Source: Sphingomonas colocasiae
GTDB lineage: Bacteria; Pseudomonadota; Alphaproteobacteria; Sphingomonadales; Sphingomonadaceae
Assembly (NCBI RefSeq): GCF_019880585.1
Contig: NZ_JAINVV010000004.1
Span: forward strand, 1,116,001-1,180,000
Reading direction: 5' to 3'
DNA length: 64,000 nt
In this document: positions 8,796 through 18,163 of the stretch, one piece after another
How positions within the stretch are numbered: the stretch's first letter is position 1
Layout of the letters: the number at the start of each line of letters is the position of its first letter
Program-made: the position numbers and the translations under genes
The notes under the pieces: model-generated
What the model saw: only the letters and a program-made list of their open reading frames with translations
Told to the model about the DNA's origin: nothing
Databases searched by the model: none

Positions 8796-11087
8796 TCAGG
8801 TCCGCAACCGCTCGATCGCCTGCGCGAGCGCGACGTAAAGCTTGCCCATATCCGAGGACAACAGGGTCACGCCCAGGGGCGATCCATCGCGCGTGGCGAG
8901 CACGTTGCGCAGGATGGCCTCGAAATCATGGACATAGCGGTTGATCTGGTCGCGGAACTCGGGATCCTCGTCATAATGGTGGAGGATCTCGCGGACCTCG
9001 CCCGAATCGAGCAGCCGCACCGCCCGGCGCGTGAAGACGCCGCGATCGCCCTTGAGATAGGCGGCCCAGGCGGTGTCGGTCACATCGTTGGACAGGATCT
9101 TGGTGACGTCGATCGCGGTCGAATTGAGCGATTCGATCAGCAGCGCGACACGGCGGGCGAAACCGTCCTGGCTGACCTTGTCGGCTTCCTCGCGCGCTTC
9201 CTCGATCCGCGATTCGACGGCGGAGGTGGTGTCGGCGATGGTCAGCATCTGCCGCATCAGCCGGTCCGAGGCCTTGTGTGCGGCTTCCACCGCGCGTTCG
9301 GCGGCCGTCGCGATCTCCGCCATCTGGGCTTCGACGCGTTCGGTGAGTGTCTTGGCGAGCGCTTCGTCGCTCGCGCGCGCGAGCGCGGCCGCGCTGTCGG
9401 GCACGATCGATGCCAGCGCATCCTTGGCGCGTTCCGACGCAAGCTGCGCGGTTTCGCGAACGCGGACGAGCGATTCGACCAGTTGCGGGCCAGCCATTTC
9501 GGCGAAACGCGTGGCTTCGTCGCCCGCCAGGCCGATCGCCTGCGCCAGTGATTCGATGGTGGCGCGGCTCTCCGCGATGCGCCGGTCGAGATCGGAAACG
9601 AGCGTGTCGATCGTCTCGCGGTGGCGGTTGAGCGCCGCTTCGGATTCGCTCAGCCGGTTGAAGGCGCTCACTGCCGTCATTTCCAGTTTCTCGGCTTCGG
9701 GCGTCAGCGCCGCGATCAGCGTGCGGCTGCCGGTCGCCTTTGCGTCGAGCCGTTCGAACGCGGCCGGCAGCGCCTCGTCGAGCTCGCGGGCATTGGCGTC
9801 GAGCGCGGTCATCAGCGCTTCGGCCTTCTGGATCAGCGAATCCGCGACGTTGCCGCCGGTGCCCAGCGCCGCGTTCATCCGCTCGGCATGGCCGCTCAGA
9901 TCGGCGATCGCGGTCGACAGGCGGCCGGTGCGCTCGATGCCGTTGCGGTCGAGTTCGGCCAGACCGCTGTCGAGATCGCCGATCGCGGCCTGCAGCGCAT
10001 CGGTCAGCGTCCGGCTCGATGCAGCATGCGCGTCGAGCGCGGCGCCCAGCGCGGCGATGCGGCTGTTGATGTCCTCGACACGTCCGGCGAGCGCCACGCC
10101 CGCCTGCTCGCCGGTCTCGTCCATCGCCGCGCGCGACTGTTCGATCATCGCGAGCATCGCGGCGCCCTGCGCCTCCATGCCTTTGCGTGCTTCATCGACG
10201 GCTTCGGCGGCGCGATTGAGCGCGGCGTCGACCGCTTCGGTCATCTGGCCGGCAGCGGCTTCCAGCCTCGCGCCCGCGGTCTCGCCCGTGCTTTCCATGC
10301 GGGCGAGATGTGCGGCGAGGCGCTGTGCCGCACCGCCCGCGATCTCATCCGCCTCGCGGCCGCGCGTCACCAGCGAGGAAAGCTGCGCCTCGAGCGCCCC
10401 GGCATTGCCGTGCGCGGTCAACCCGGCTTCCTTCAGATCCTCGGTCATGCGCTGCGCGTGGAGCTGCGCCTTGGGAAGGTCGGCGAGCAGCACGCTCAGA
10501 TCGGTGCGCGCGGCGGTGGCGGCGGTCTTGAGCGCATTGGCCTGGCGGCCAAGCGCGTCGATTTCTCCATGCATCGCCTCGGTCACGACCTTCAGCCGCG
10601 CCGCCGCATCCTCGCCGATATGCATGAAAGAGCCGGTCTGCTCGGACAGCGCGGCCCTGTTCTCCTCCAGGCGCGCGGCATGGGTTTCCATCACCGCTTC
10701 CAGCCACTGGGTTTCGGTGCGGATCGCGGCGGATGTGCGGGCGAAGCGACGTGCCTCGCGGCTGCTGCTGCGCATCAGCAGCAGATAGATGATGCCGAGC
10801 AGCGCCAGGGGCGCGCTCGCCATGCCGATGAAGGCGGTGATGCTTGCCGGCGACGAATTGAGGCCTGGCGCCGACGACCAGGTGATCGCGACGATCCAGC
10901 CGATCGCGAGCAGCGCCATGACGCCTGCGATCAGCCTGTCGCGCCAGGGCGACGGCCCGTCGAATTCATCGGCTTGGACGACGAAATGCGCGTCGTATTC
11001 GGCTGCCGTCAGCGCCGGCGATTCGGCGTCTGCCTCTGCGGACGCCGCGCCACGGCGGAGTTCGACGATCCTGGATCCCCCTGTCAT
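8796..11087 (-). CDS. Two-TM membrane protein with long coiled coil
   Basis: The family is not one I can name with certainty. From the chosen ATG the protein has 763 residues: an acidic cytoplasmic N-terminus, two hydrophobic helices near residues 53-70 and 86-105, then about 600 residues of Ala/Glu/Arg/Leu-rich heptad-like sequence. A short non-coil tail follows, with a block near 670-760 (DVTKIL, LKGDRGVFTRRAV). The layout resembles membrane-anchored polarity or scaffold proteins such as Caulobacter TipN, but that is only topology. In-frame GTG starts exist upstream (11114); the ATG at 11087 was chosen although neither has a good Shine-Dalgarno. It is divergent from the Hpt-like gene and followed by the GST gene. 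Confidence 0.75.
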   Translation of the reverse strand: MTGGSRIVELRRGAASAEADAESPALTAAEYDAHFVVQADEFDGPSPWRDRLIAGVMALLAIGWIVAITWSSAPGLNSSPASITAFIGMASAPLALLGIIYLLLMRSSSREARRFARTSAAIRTETQWLEAVMETHAARLEENRAALSEQTGSFMHIGEDAAARLKVVTEAMHGEIDALGRQANALKTAATAARTDLSVLLADLPKAQLHAQRMTEDLKEAGLTAHGNAGALEAQLSSLVTRGREADEIAGGAAQRLAAHLARMESTGETAGARLEAAAGQMTEAVDAALNRAAEAVDEARKGMEAQGAAMLAMIEQSRAAMDETGEQAGVALAGRVEDINSRIAALGAALDAHAASSRTLTDALQAAIGDLDSGLAELDRNGIERTGRLSTAIADLSGHAERMNAALGTGGNVADSLIQKAEALMTALDANARELDEALPAAFERLDAKATGSRTLIAALTPEAEKLEMTAVSAFNRLSESEAALNRHRETIDTLVSDLDRRIAESRATIESLAQAIGLAGDEATRFAEMAGPQLVESLVRVRETAQLASERAKDALASIVPDSAAALARASDEALAKTLTERVEAQMAEIATAAERAVEAAHKASDRLMRQMLTIADTTSAVESRIEEAREEADKVSQDGFARRVALLIESLNSTAIDVTKILSNDVTDTAWAAYLKGDRGVFTRRAVRLLDSGEVREILHHYDEDPEFRDQINRYVHDFEAILRNVLATRDGSPLGVTLLSSDMGKLYVALAQAIERLRT

Positions 11088-11168
11088 AACATCATCATTT
11101 ACCACTTTTCCCACGGCAACGCCAACGGACGAAACACCTCCTTAATCACTCCGGGATAGGGTGATCGG

Positions 11169-11468
11169 ATGGCCTATGATCCCGGAGCCCTGAACACCGC
11201 GCTGGCGGCAGCGGTCGGCGACGATCCGTCGCTGATCGCCGAATTGCGCGCCGCCTTCATGGACAGCGCGCTGCGCCAGGCGGACCTGCTTTCGCGTGCG
11301 CGTTGCGATGCGAACTGGCAGATGGCGGCATGGCGGCTCAAGGGGCTGGCGGCCAGCTTCGGCGCGGTGCGGCTGATGGATGCGGCGGAGGCCGCTGCAA
11401 CCGCCGCGCCGGGCGATCCCGTCGCGGTTCGGCGCGTCAACAGCGCCATTTCGTCGTTCGACCGCTGA
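11169..11468 (+). CDS. Hpt-like domain protein lacking the phospho-histidine
   Basis: This is a 99-residue, probably all-helical protein. The segment AWRLKGLAASFGAVRL (residues 54-69) matches the Hpt signature aHxLKGsaa-lGa, but Trp55 replaces the phospho-accepting histidine. The preceding LIAELRAAFMDSALRQ and the following DAAEAAA helices also fit an Hpt four-helix bundle. It therefore probably binds a receiver or kinase without taking part in phosphotransfer. The ATG follows a GGG-rich stretch. It lies divergent from the coiled-coil gene and upstream of the nucleotidyltransferase-like gene, DUF2336 and a kinase that also lost its histidine. Confidence 0.7.
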   Translation: MAYDPGALNTALAAAVGDDPSLIAELRAAFMDSALRQADLLSRARCDANWQMAAWRLKGLAASFGAVRLMDAAEAAATAAPGDPVAVRRVNSAISSFDR

Positions 11469-11540
11469 TAGCGGCTTTGCACGGCGCACAATATGCGCCT
11501 ATCGCCTGACCCTCTTGTTCGGGGGACCCAGGGAACGATC

Positions 11541-12710
11541 GTGGCGCTTGCCAGCCTCATCATCGGATGTGCCGTGCTCGACGACGGCATCACGCCGCGC
11601 GCGGCCGCGCCTTTTCTCGGCCAGAGCCTGATCGAATATCAGGCGCGCCAGGCGGCGGCGGCGGGCGCGCGCCATATTGTCGTGCTGGTCGAACGTGTGC
11701 CGGCGGCGCTGGTCGCGGGCGTCGACCGCCTGAAGCGTGACGGCATCGACGTCGAACTCGCCCGCACGGTCGCGGATGCGGCGGACCGGATCCATCCCGA
11801 CGAACAGCTTCTGGTGATCGGCGATGGCGTGATCGCGCGGCAGGATCTGCTGAAGCGTGCCGCCCAATCGATATCGCCCGCGCTTTTCACGGTGCCCGAC
11901 AGCGGCGCCACGCTGCGGCACGAGCGCATCGACGCCGGCGCGCGCTGGGCCGGATTCGCGCTGATCGACGGGACGATGCTGCGCAAGACCGTGGCGATGC
12001 TGGGCGATTGGGACCTTCAGTCGACATTGCTGCGCCGGATCGTCCAGGCGCAGGCGACGCGGGTCGATACCGGTGCCGCCTCGGTCTGGCTGATCGAAAG
12101 CGCGGCCGAGGCGCGCGCGACGGAGATCGCCTTGCTCGACAGGGGCGGGGGGCGGCTGTTGCCCGCGCCACTGGGCGCGCGATTGAACGGCTTCCTGCTC
12201 GATCATGATGTACGGTCGGGTTGGTTGCGCGCCGGGTCTCTCGGTCTTGCCGCTTTCGCGATTCCTGCCTTTGCCTTTCAGTTCGTCGCGCTTGGCGCGT
12301 TGCTGCTGACCCTGTCCGGCCCGCTCGCGGCGCTTCCCCGGCGGCTCGACGCGGCCGGCCTGCGCACGTCGAGCCAGGAACGGATCTGGCGCTGGGCGCA
12401 GACCGGGCTGTTCGGCCTCGCGCTGCTGGTGCTCGCCTGGGAACTGGACGGCATCGGCACCGGCTGGGGCGTCTGGCCGCTCGCGCTCGGCACGATCGGG
12501 CTGGTCGCGCTGATCTGGGATCAGACGCGGATCACCGGCCGCGAACCCGTGGAGCCATCGCTGCTCGCGGCGCCGCTTTTCGTGTTCGCGCTCTTCGACA
12601 TGCCTGTGCAGGGGCTCGCCGCCTCGACGCTGCTTGCCGGCCTGGTGCTGGCGCTCGGGCAGCGTCGCATCGCCGGCCCGGATTCCGACAATCCGGCGCG
12701 TCTGGTTTAG
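11541..12710 (+). CDS. Nucleotidyltransferase-like/integral membrane fusion protein
   Basis: The function is unknown. The N-terminal ~200 residues look like a sugar-phosphate nucleotidyltransferase (Rossmann-like alternation, ending in a GFALIDG...GDWDLQ block), but the usual glycine-rich nucleotide loop is not clear. The C-terminal half has four or five hydrophobic helices (about residues 215-390). The architecture recalls bifunctional nucleotidyltransferase/CDP-alcohol phosphatidyltransferases, yet no D-G-x-x-A-R motif is visible. I place the start at GTG 11541, preceded by CAGGGAACGATC; an ATG at 11493 is also in frame. It follows the Hpt-like gene by 72 nt and precedes the DUF2336 gene by 35 nt. 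Confidence 0.7.
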   Translation: MALASLIIGCAVLDDGITPRAAAPFLGQSLIEYQARQAAAAGARHIVVLVERVPAALVAGVDRLKRDGIDVELARTVADAADRIHPDEQLLVIGDGVIARQDLLKRAAQSISPALFTVPDSGATLRHERIDAGARWAGFALIDGTMLRKTVAMLGDWDLQSTLLRRIVQAQATRVDTGAASVWLIESAAEARATEIALLDRGGGRLLPAPLGARLNGFLLDHDVRSGWLRAGSLGLAAFAIPAFAFQFVALGALLLTLSGPLAALPRRLDAAGLRTSSQERIWRWAQTGLFGLALLVLAWELDGIGTGWGVWPLALGTIGLVALIWDQTRITGREPVEPSLLAAPLFVFALFDMPVQGLAASTLLAGLVLALGQRRIAGPDSDNPARLV

Positions 12711-12745
12711 CATCAATTTAACTATGTTGCCGTAACGCGGTCCCC

Positions 12746-13855
12746 ATGATCGCCGAGGACGATGATGGAACCGCGGTTTCCCGGGTCGGTGCCGGCCGTT
12801 TGCTGGCCGATGCCGCGCGTGGCGGGCATGGCGGCCGCAAACGGCTGGCCGTGCTCGTCGATCTGTTCTTGCCCGAAAGCATGCGCCTGTCGGACTATCA
12901 GCGCGTCACCATCAAGCGCTTCATCGTCCGGCTGGTGGGCGCGGTCGAACATGATCTCCGACAGCGCCTGATCACGTCGCATGCCGCGCGTTTCACACCG
13001 GAAATCCTGGCCGCGCTCGGCAGCGCGCGCGTGCCGATCGCGCTGCCGCTGCTTCAGCGCGCCCGCGCGCTTCACGATGTCGAGCTGGTGTCCTTGTTGC
13101 TCGCGCGCGTCGAAGAGCAAAGATTGAGCGGGGTGCTGCGCCGCGACGGCGAGGAAACCCGATTGGTCGAGGCATTGCTCGCCGATTCCGACGAGGCCGT
13201 CTCCGGGGCGGCGATGGCGATGCTGATCGCCGAGAGCCGGCGTCATTTCCTGTTCGAGGAGCCCGTGCTCGCGCGCACCGATCTGCCGGCCGACCTGCAA
13301 TATCGCCTGGTCTGGTGGGTCGCGGCTGCGCTGCGCGAATATCTGACGCGCCAGCATGGCGCCGATCATGGCGTGGCCGATACCGCGCTGATGGACGCGG
13401 CGGCTGCCAGCCTTTCCAGCCATGACGAGGGCGAAACGCTCGAATCCTCGTCCATGCAACTCGCTTACGCTCTGGCGGAGCGGGGACGGCTCGACGATTC
13501 GCTGCTTCAGGCCGCGTGCCAGGAGGGGCGGCTGTCGCTGTTCGTCGCGGCGCTTGCGGTGCGCGGCGGCCTCGATTTCGAGGCGGCGCGCAGCATGGCG
13601 TTGCCGCCGTTCGGGGAAAGGCTGATCGTGCTGCTGCGCGCGCTTGACGTCCGTCGTGACGTTGCCGGCGCCGTCGCCCAGATCCTGTCGGCGGATGACG
13701 CCGATCTGATCGAGCAAATGTCGGCCTATGACGATCTGACGCGTGTCCGCGCACTCGAACTGATCCAGCCTTGGCAGGTCGATACCGGCTATCGCGCCGC
13801 GATCGCCGCGCTTTCGGCGGGGCTCGCCGAACGCGGTGATGGATGGGCGGCATGA
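12746..13855 (+). CDS. DUF2336 domain-containing protein
   Basis: This is a 369-residue, mostly helical protein of the alphaproteobacterial DUF2336 family, of unknown biochemical role. The N-terminal part (residues ~20-110) has the family-like LVDLFLPESMRLSDYQR and RRFIVRLV-type segments; the rest is HEAT-like helical sequence rich in Ala, Leu and Arg. No signal peptide or TM is seen. Its stop overlaps the start of the following kinase-like gene (ATGA at 13852-13855), a strong hint that the two act together. ATG 12746 was taken as start; a Shine-Dalgarno is weak. Confidence 0.85.
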   Translation: MIAEDDDGTAVSRVGAGRLLADAARGGHGGRKRLAVLVDLFLPESMRLSDYQRVTIKRFIVRLVGAVEHDLRQRLITSHAARFTPEILAALGSARVPIALPLLQRARALHDVELVSLLLARVEEQRLSGVLRRDGEETRLVEALLADSDEAVSGAAMAMLIAESRRHFLFEEPVLARTDLPADLQYRLVWWVAAALREYLTRQHGADHGVADTALMDAAAASLSSHDEGETLESSSMQLAYALAERGRLDDSLLQAACQEGRLSLFVAALAVRGGLDFEAARSMALPPFGERLIVLLRALDVRRDVAGAVAQILSADDADLIEQMSAYDDLTRVRALELIQPWQVDTGYRAAIAALSAGLAERGDGWAA

Positions 13856-15201
13856 ACGCCGCGCCGGTCCATGGCCGCGTCGATCGCAGCGGGCGGCTGA
13901 TCGAGGCCGATCCGCCGCTGCTCGGCCTGCAATTGCGAGCCGGCGGCGAAGCCGGCGGAGCGCTCGCGGTGCCGCAGATCGCGGCGCTGGCGCGGCTCGC
14001 CAACCGGCTGGGCATTCTGATCTCGCGCGCGGTGATCGCGGCCGATGGGGAAAGCGATATCGATCTCTGGGTGCGCGCCCAGCCCGACGGCAACGAAGTG
14101 CGGCTGACGATCGGCGGCTGGAACCGGCGCCCTGCGCTGCCCGCCATCGCCGCGCGCGACATCGATCGCGAAACCGATTTTCTCCGCGCTTCGGCGGATT
14201 GGCTCTGGGAAACCGACGAGGCGCTCAAGCTCGTCGCGCTTTCGGCGTCGGCGGAAGAGGCGATCGGCGGCCCCGCCAGCGGCATGATCGGCCAGCCGAT
14301 CACGCAATTGGTCAGGCTGGTGGAGGATGAGGAGGGGAATCTGCCTCTGCTCGCCGCGCTTGCCGCGCAAGGCCGGCTGGAGGCGCAGGACGCCGAATTG
14401 CGCAACGGCAATGGCAGCGTCCGGCTGAGCGCGGTTCCGATCCATGACGGAGCGGGGCGGTTCGTGGGGTTCCGGGGCAATGCCGCCTGGCATCGCGCGA
14501 AACTCGCCAGTCCGGAGGAGCCCCGCATCGTCGCCGATGCCTTTGGCGAGCGGCTCGATCGCGCGCTGCGGGAGCCGCTGGCGCGGATCATTTCGCGTGC
14601 CGACAGCATCAGCACGCGGAGTGAGGGGCCGCTTCGGCGCGACTATGCCGAATATGCCGGCGATATCGCGACGGCCGGCCGCCATCTGCTCGCGCTTGTC
14701 GACGATCTGGTCGATCTCCAGGCGATCGAGCGCAGCGATTTCCGGGTCGAGGCCGAAGTGATCGATCTCGCCGATGTCGCGCGCCGCGCCGCCGGGCTGC
14801 TGGCGGTACGCGCTTCGGATCGCGAGGTGCGGATCGACCGGCCGGGCGATGACGAAAGGCTTCCGGCCTCGGGCGATTTCAAACGCGTGTTGCAGATCCT
14901 GGTCAATCTGATCGGCAATGCGGTCCGCTATTCACCCAATGGCGCGATGGTGTGGATCCGCGCCGAACAGGCGGCCGATCGCGCGGTGGTGGTGATCGCC
15001 GATCAGGGCAAGGGCATCGATCCCGAGGATCATGAGCGGATCTTCGAAAAATTCGAACGCGTCGATCCGGGCGAACCCGGGGGCAGCGGCCTGGGCCTCT
15101 ACATCGCCCGCAGGCTGGCGCGCGCCATGGATGGGGAAATCAGCGTGGACAGTGCGCCGGGGCAGGGCGCGCGCTTCACATTGACCTTGCCGGTCGGCTG
15201 A
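13852..15201 (+). CDS. PAS-containing histidine-kinase-like protein with H-box histidine replaced
   Basis: From ATG 13852 the protein has 449 residues and no TM segment, so it is a soluble sensor. A PAS-like region spans about 105-215. The dimerisation/H-box helix reads GERLDRALREPLARI (232-246), where canonical kinases have SHELRTPL; Arg237 stands in the His position and Ala238 replaces the catalytic acid. The ATP-binding domain looks intact: N-box LVNLIGNAVRYSPN, G1 DQGKGID, F-box IFEKFERV, G2 GGSGLGLYIARRLA. It could be a pseudokinase or regulatory partner, as DivL (Tyr for His) is in Caulobacter. An ATG at 13843 is also in frame; 13852 gives the typical ATGA coupling. Confidence 0.88.
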   Translation: MNAAPVHGRVDRSGRLIEADPPLLGLQLRAGGEAGGALAVPQIAALARLANRLGILISRAVIAADGESDIDLWVRAQPDGNEVRLTIGGWNRRPALPAIAARDIDRETDFLRASADWLWETDEALKLVALSASAEEAIGGPASGMIGQPITQLVRLVEDEEGNLPLLAALAAQGRLEAQDAELRNGNGSVRLSAVPIHDGAGRFVGFRGNAAWHRAKLASPEEPRIVADAFGERLDRALREPLARIISRADSISTRSEGPLRRDYAEYAGDIATAGRHLLALVDDLVDLQAIERSDFRVEAEVIDLADVARRAAGLLAVRASDREVRIDRPGDDERLPASGDFKRVLQILVNLIGNAVRYSPNGAMVWIRAEQAADRAVVVIADQGKGIDPEDHERIFEKFERVDPGEPGGSGLGLYIARRLARAMDGEISVDSAPGQGARFTLTLPVG

Positions 15202-15279
15202 ACGCGCCGGCGCGATCGAACTTTTCATGCTATGCCAGAAGAAGTTGGCATCTCACGAAAATAAAGCCTTTTCCAAACG

Positions 15280-15301
15280 AAAACCCCGGCTTTCGCCGGG
15301 G
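15280..15301 (-). terminator. Rho-independent terminator of gltA
   Basis: Read on the minus strand, the stem CCCCGGC / GCCGGGG (arms 15295-15301 and 15284-15290, 4-base loop) is followed by TTTT (15283-15280). It lies 28 nt beyond the gltA stop. Confidence 0.85.
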
Positions 15302-15328
15302 TGAACGTCCTGGAATGTTCAGGGTGCC

Positions 15329-16612
15329 TCAGCGATCGCCGACCGGCACATAGTCGCGCTGCGTCGGGCCCGTATAGAGCTGACGTGGGCGGCCGATCTT
15401 CTGCTCGGGGTCGGAGATCATCTCGTTCCACTGCGCGACCCAGCCGACGGTGCGGGCGAGCGCGAAGAGCACGGTGAACATCGTGGTCGGGAAACCGATC
15501 GCCGACAGGATGACACCCGAATAGAAATCGACATTGGGATAGAGCTTCTTCGAGACGAAATATTCGTCCTTGAGCGCGATCTGCTCGAGTTCGCGGGCGA
15601 CGTCGAAGATCGGATCGGTCACGCCCAGCTTGTCGAGCACCTCGTTCGCGGTCTTCTGCATCACTTTCGCGCGCGGATCGTAATTCTTGTACACGCGGTG
15701 GCCGAAGCCCATCAGGCGGAACGGATCGTCCTTGTTCTTCGCGCGGGCGATATATTCGGGGATGCGGTCCGGATGGCCGATCTCGCGCAGCATGTTGAGC
15801 GCCGCTTCGTTGGCGCCGCCATGCGCCGGGCCCCACAGGCAGGCGATGCCCGCCGCGATGCAGGCGAAGGGATTGGCGCCCGACGAACCGGCCAGTCGGA
15901 CGGTGGATGTCGACGCGTTCTGCTCATGATCGGCATGGAGGATGAAGATCTTGTCCATTGCCGCCTCGACGACGGGATCCACGACATAGTCCTCCGCCGG
16001 CACGCCGAAGGTCATACGCAGGAAATTGCCGGTGTAGGACAGCTTGTTGTCGGGATAGAGGAAGGGCTGACCGACCGAATATTTATACGCCATGGCCGCG
16101 ATCGTCGGCATCTTCGCGATCAGCCGGTGGCTGGCGATCATCCGCTGGCGCGGATCGGTGATGTCGGTGGAATCGTGGTAGAAGGCCGAAAGCGCGCCGA
16201 CGACGCCGCACATGATCGCCATCGGGTGCGCATCGCGGCGGAAACCGCGATAGAAGGTTGCCAGCTGCTCGTGCAGCATGGTGTGGCGCGTGATGGTATA
16301 GCTGAACTTCTCCAGCTCCGCCTGGCTCGGCAGTTCGCCGTTGAGCAACAGATAGCTGACTTCCATGAAGTTGGACTGTTCGGCGAGCTGATCGATCGGA
16401 TAGCCGCGATGGAGCAGGATGCCCTGGTCGCCGTCGATATAGGTCAGGCCGGATTCGCAGCTCGCGGTCGAGGTGAAGCCCGGATCATAGGTGAACATGC
16501 CCGTCTGGCCGTAAAGCTTTCGGATATCGATCACATCGGGGCCGACCGATCCGGCCAGCACCGGATAGTCATGATCCTTGCCTCCGGCCACCAGCTTCGC
16601 GTTTCCGGTCAT
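15329..16612 (-). CDS. gltA: Citrate synthase
   Basis: This enzyme condenses oxaloacetate and acetyl-CoA to citrate, the entry step of the TCA cycle. It has 427 residues, the normal length of the hexameric Gram-negative type. Catalytic segments are visible: [18 protein letters not shown] with the histidine and adjacent residues near 230-247, [10 protein letters not shown] near 264-273, [14 protein letters not shown] near 307-320, and the aspartate region [11 protein letters not shown]. The N-terminal [13 protein letters not shown] is also typical. It lies 15 nt downstream of gltX on the same strand and has its own terminator. Confidence 0.98.
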   Translation of the reverse strand: MTGNAKLVAGGKDHDYPVLAGSVGPDVIDIRKLYGQTGMFTYDPGFTSTASCESGLTYIDGDQGILLHRGYPIDQLAEQSNFMEVSYLLLNGELPSQAELEKFSYTITRHTMLHEQLATFYRGFRRDAHPMAIMCGVVGALSAFYHDSTDITDPRQRMIASHRLIAKMPTIAAMAYKYSVGQPFLYPDNKLSYTGNFLRMTFGVPAEDYVVDPVVEAAMDKIFILHADHEQNASTSTVRLAGSSGANPFACIAAGIACLWGPAHGGANEAALNMLREIGHPDRIPEYIARAKNKDDPFRLMGFGHRVYKNYDPRAKVMQKTANEVLDKLGVTDPIFDVARELEQIALKDEYFVSKKLYPNVDFYSGVILSAIGFPTTMFTVLFALARTVGWVAQWNEMISDPEQKIGRPRQLYTGPTQRDYVPVGDR

Positions 16613-16627
16613 AGTCGTCCTTCCTGC

Positions 16628-18076
16628 TTATTCAGCCTGCTTGATCTGGTCGCCGATGCGGCCAAGCGATTCCTCGCGACCGAGCAGCGCCAATACGTCG
16701 AATATTCCTGGCGAGGTCGCGCGTCCCGTCAGCGCGGCCCGCAAGGGCTGGGCGATCTTGCCCAAGCCGATTCCTGCATCCTCGGCAACCTGCCGTACCG
16801 CCTCTTCGAGTGCGGGAACGGACCAGTCGACAATCCCCTGAAGTGCTTCGCCTGTCTTTTCGAGCAGTGCGGTTGCGCCGCCCTCTAGCAGAGTTGCGGC
16901 CTTTTCGTCGAGCGAAAGCGGGCGCGTCTCGAACAGGAACAAAGCGCCTTCGGCCAGTTCGTCGAGAGTCTTCGCACGCGGTTTGAGCGCGGCCATCGCG
17001 GCGGTGAGCAAGGCTTCGCCATCGGTGTCGATACTGATGTCCAAACGGGTTTCCACCCGGGATTTGACCAGCGCCGCCAGCCGCGCATCATCGGCTTCGC
17101 GGATATAATGCGCGTTCAGATTCTCGAGCTTCTTGAAGTCGAAGCGGGAGGGGGAGCGGCCGACTCCGGCCAGGTCGAACCACTCCACCGCCTGTTCGCG
17201 GCTGATGATCTCGGCGTCGCCATGGCCCCAGCCCAAGCGTAGCAGATAGTTGCAGACCGCTTCGGGCAGCAGTCCCATCTCGTCGCGATAGGCATCGACG
17301 CCCACCGCGCCGTGGCGCTTGGAAAGCTTGTTGCCGTCGGCACCGTGGATCAGCGGCACATGCGCGTAGATCGGCTCAGGCCAGCCCATCGCCTTGATGA
17401 TGCCGAGCTGGCGGAAGGCGTTGTTGAGATGGTCGTCGCCACGGATGACGTGCGTCACGCCCATGTCGTGATCGTCGACGACCACCGCGAGCATATAGGT
17501 GGGGGTGCCGTCCGAACGCAGCAGGATCATGTCGTCGAGTTCGGCGTTGCGCACGACCACGCGGCCCTGCACGCGATCCTCGATCACCGATTCGCCCTCG
17601 CGCTCCGCCTTCAGCCGGATCACATAAGGCGTGCCCTCGGGGGCGTCGCCGGGATCGCGGTCGCGCCAGCGGCCGTCATAACGCATCGGCAGCTTGGCGG
17701 CGCGCTGCTGCTCGCGCAGCTCGGCCAGCTCCTCCGGAGTCGCATAGCAGCGATAGGCATGGCCCGATTCGAGCATCGCGTTCGCCACTTCGGCATGCCG
17801 CGCGGCGCGCGCGAACTGGAATACGGTGTCGCCGTCCCAGTCGAGCCCCAGCCAGTGCATGCCGTCGAGAATCGCCTCGATGGCCGGCTCGGTCGAGCGC
17901 GCACGATCTGTGTCCTCGATGCGCAGCAGGAATTTCCCGCCGGTGTGGCGGGCGAACAGCCAGTTGAACAGCGCGGTACGGGCACCGCCAATATGCAGGA
18001 ATCCCGTCGGAGACGGGGCAAAGCGCGTGACGACTTTATCGGTTTCCTGGCTTGCGCCCACGCGTTGCTTCTCCAT
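16628..18076 (-). CDS. gltX: Glutamate--tRNA ligase
   Basis: This class I aminoacyl-tRNA synthetase charges tRNA-Glu. It has 482 residues from the chosen start. The HIGH-like motif appears as [18 protein letters not shown] (near residues 23-40), the KMSKS-like motif as KLSKRHGAV (near 251-259), with the anticodon-binding helical domain C-terminal. The reading frame extends upstream to 18136, but the ATG at 18076 fits the normal N-terminus (RFAPSPTG begins about residue 18). It is divergent from comEC and upstream of gltA. Alphaproteobacteria often carry two GltX paralogues, one of which may be misacylating for tRNA-Gln; which one this is cannot be told. Confidence 0.97.
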   Translation of the reverse strand: MEKQRVGASQETDKVVTRFAPSPTGFLHIGGARTALFNWLFARHTGGKFLLRIEDTDRARSTEPAIEAILDGMHWLGLDWDGDTVFQFARAARHAEVANAMLESGHAYRCYATPEELAELREQQRAAKLPMRYDGRWRDRDPGDAPEGTPYVIRLKAEREGESVIEDRVQGRVVVRNAELDDMILLRSDGTPTYMLAVVVDDHDMGVTHVIRGDDHLNNAFRQLGIIKAMGWPEPIYAHVPLIHGADGNKLSKRHGAVGVDAYRDEMGLLPEAVCNYLLRLGWGHGDAEIISREQAVEWFDLAGVGRSPSRFDFKKLENLNAHYIREADDARLAALVKSRVETRLDISIDTDGEALLTAAMAALKPRAKTLDELAEGALFLFETRPLSLDEKAATLLEGGATALLEKTGEALQGIVDWSVPALEEAVRQVAEDAGIGLGKIAQPLRAALTGRATSPGIFDVLALLGREESLGRIGDQIKQAE

Positions 18077-18163
18077 TATGCATGTCATGGCCGGATCGAC
18101 CGGCGACGCCCCTAGCATGGCTTTTCGCAGCTGCAAAATACCCTACGTCTGATACCATTTCCC

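Noticed and set aside
9073-11159. Long plus-strand frames (571 and 512 codons)
   Set aside because: Both are antisense to the coiled-coil gene and consist of low-complexity Ser/Ala/Arg sequence, typical of shadows in GC-rich DNA.
15698-16888. 396-codon plus-strand frame
   Set aside because: It is antisense to the well-supported citrate synthase and glutamyl-tRNA synthetase genes.
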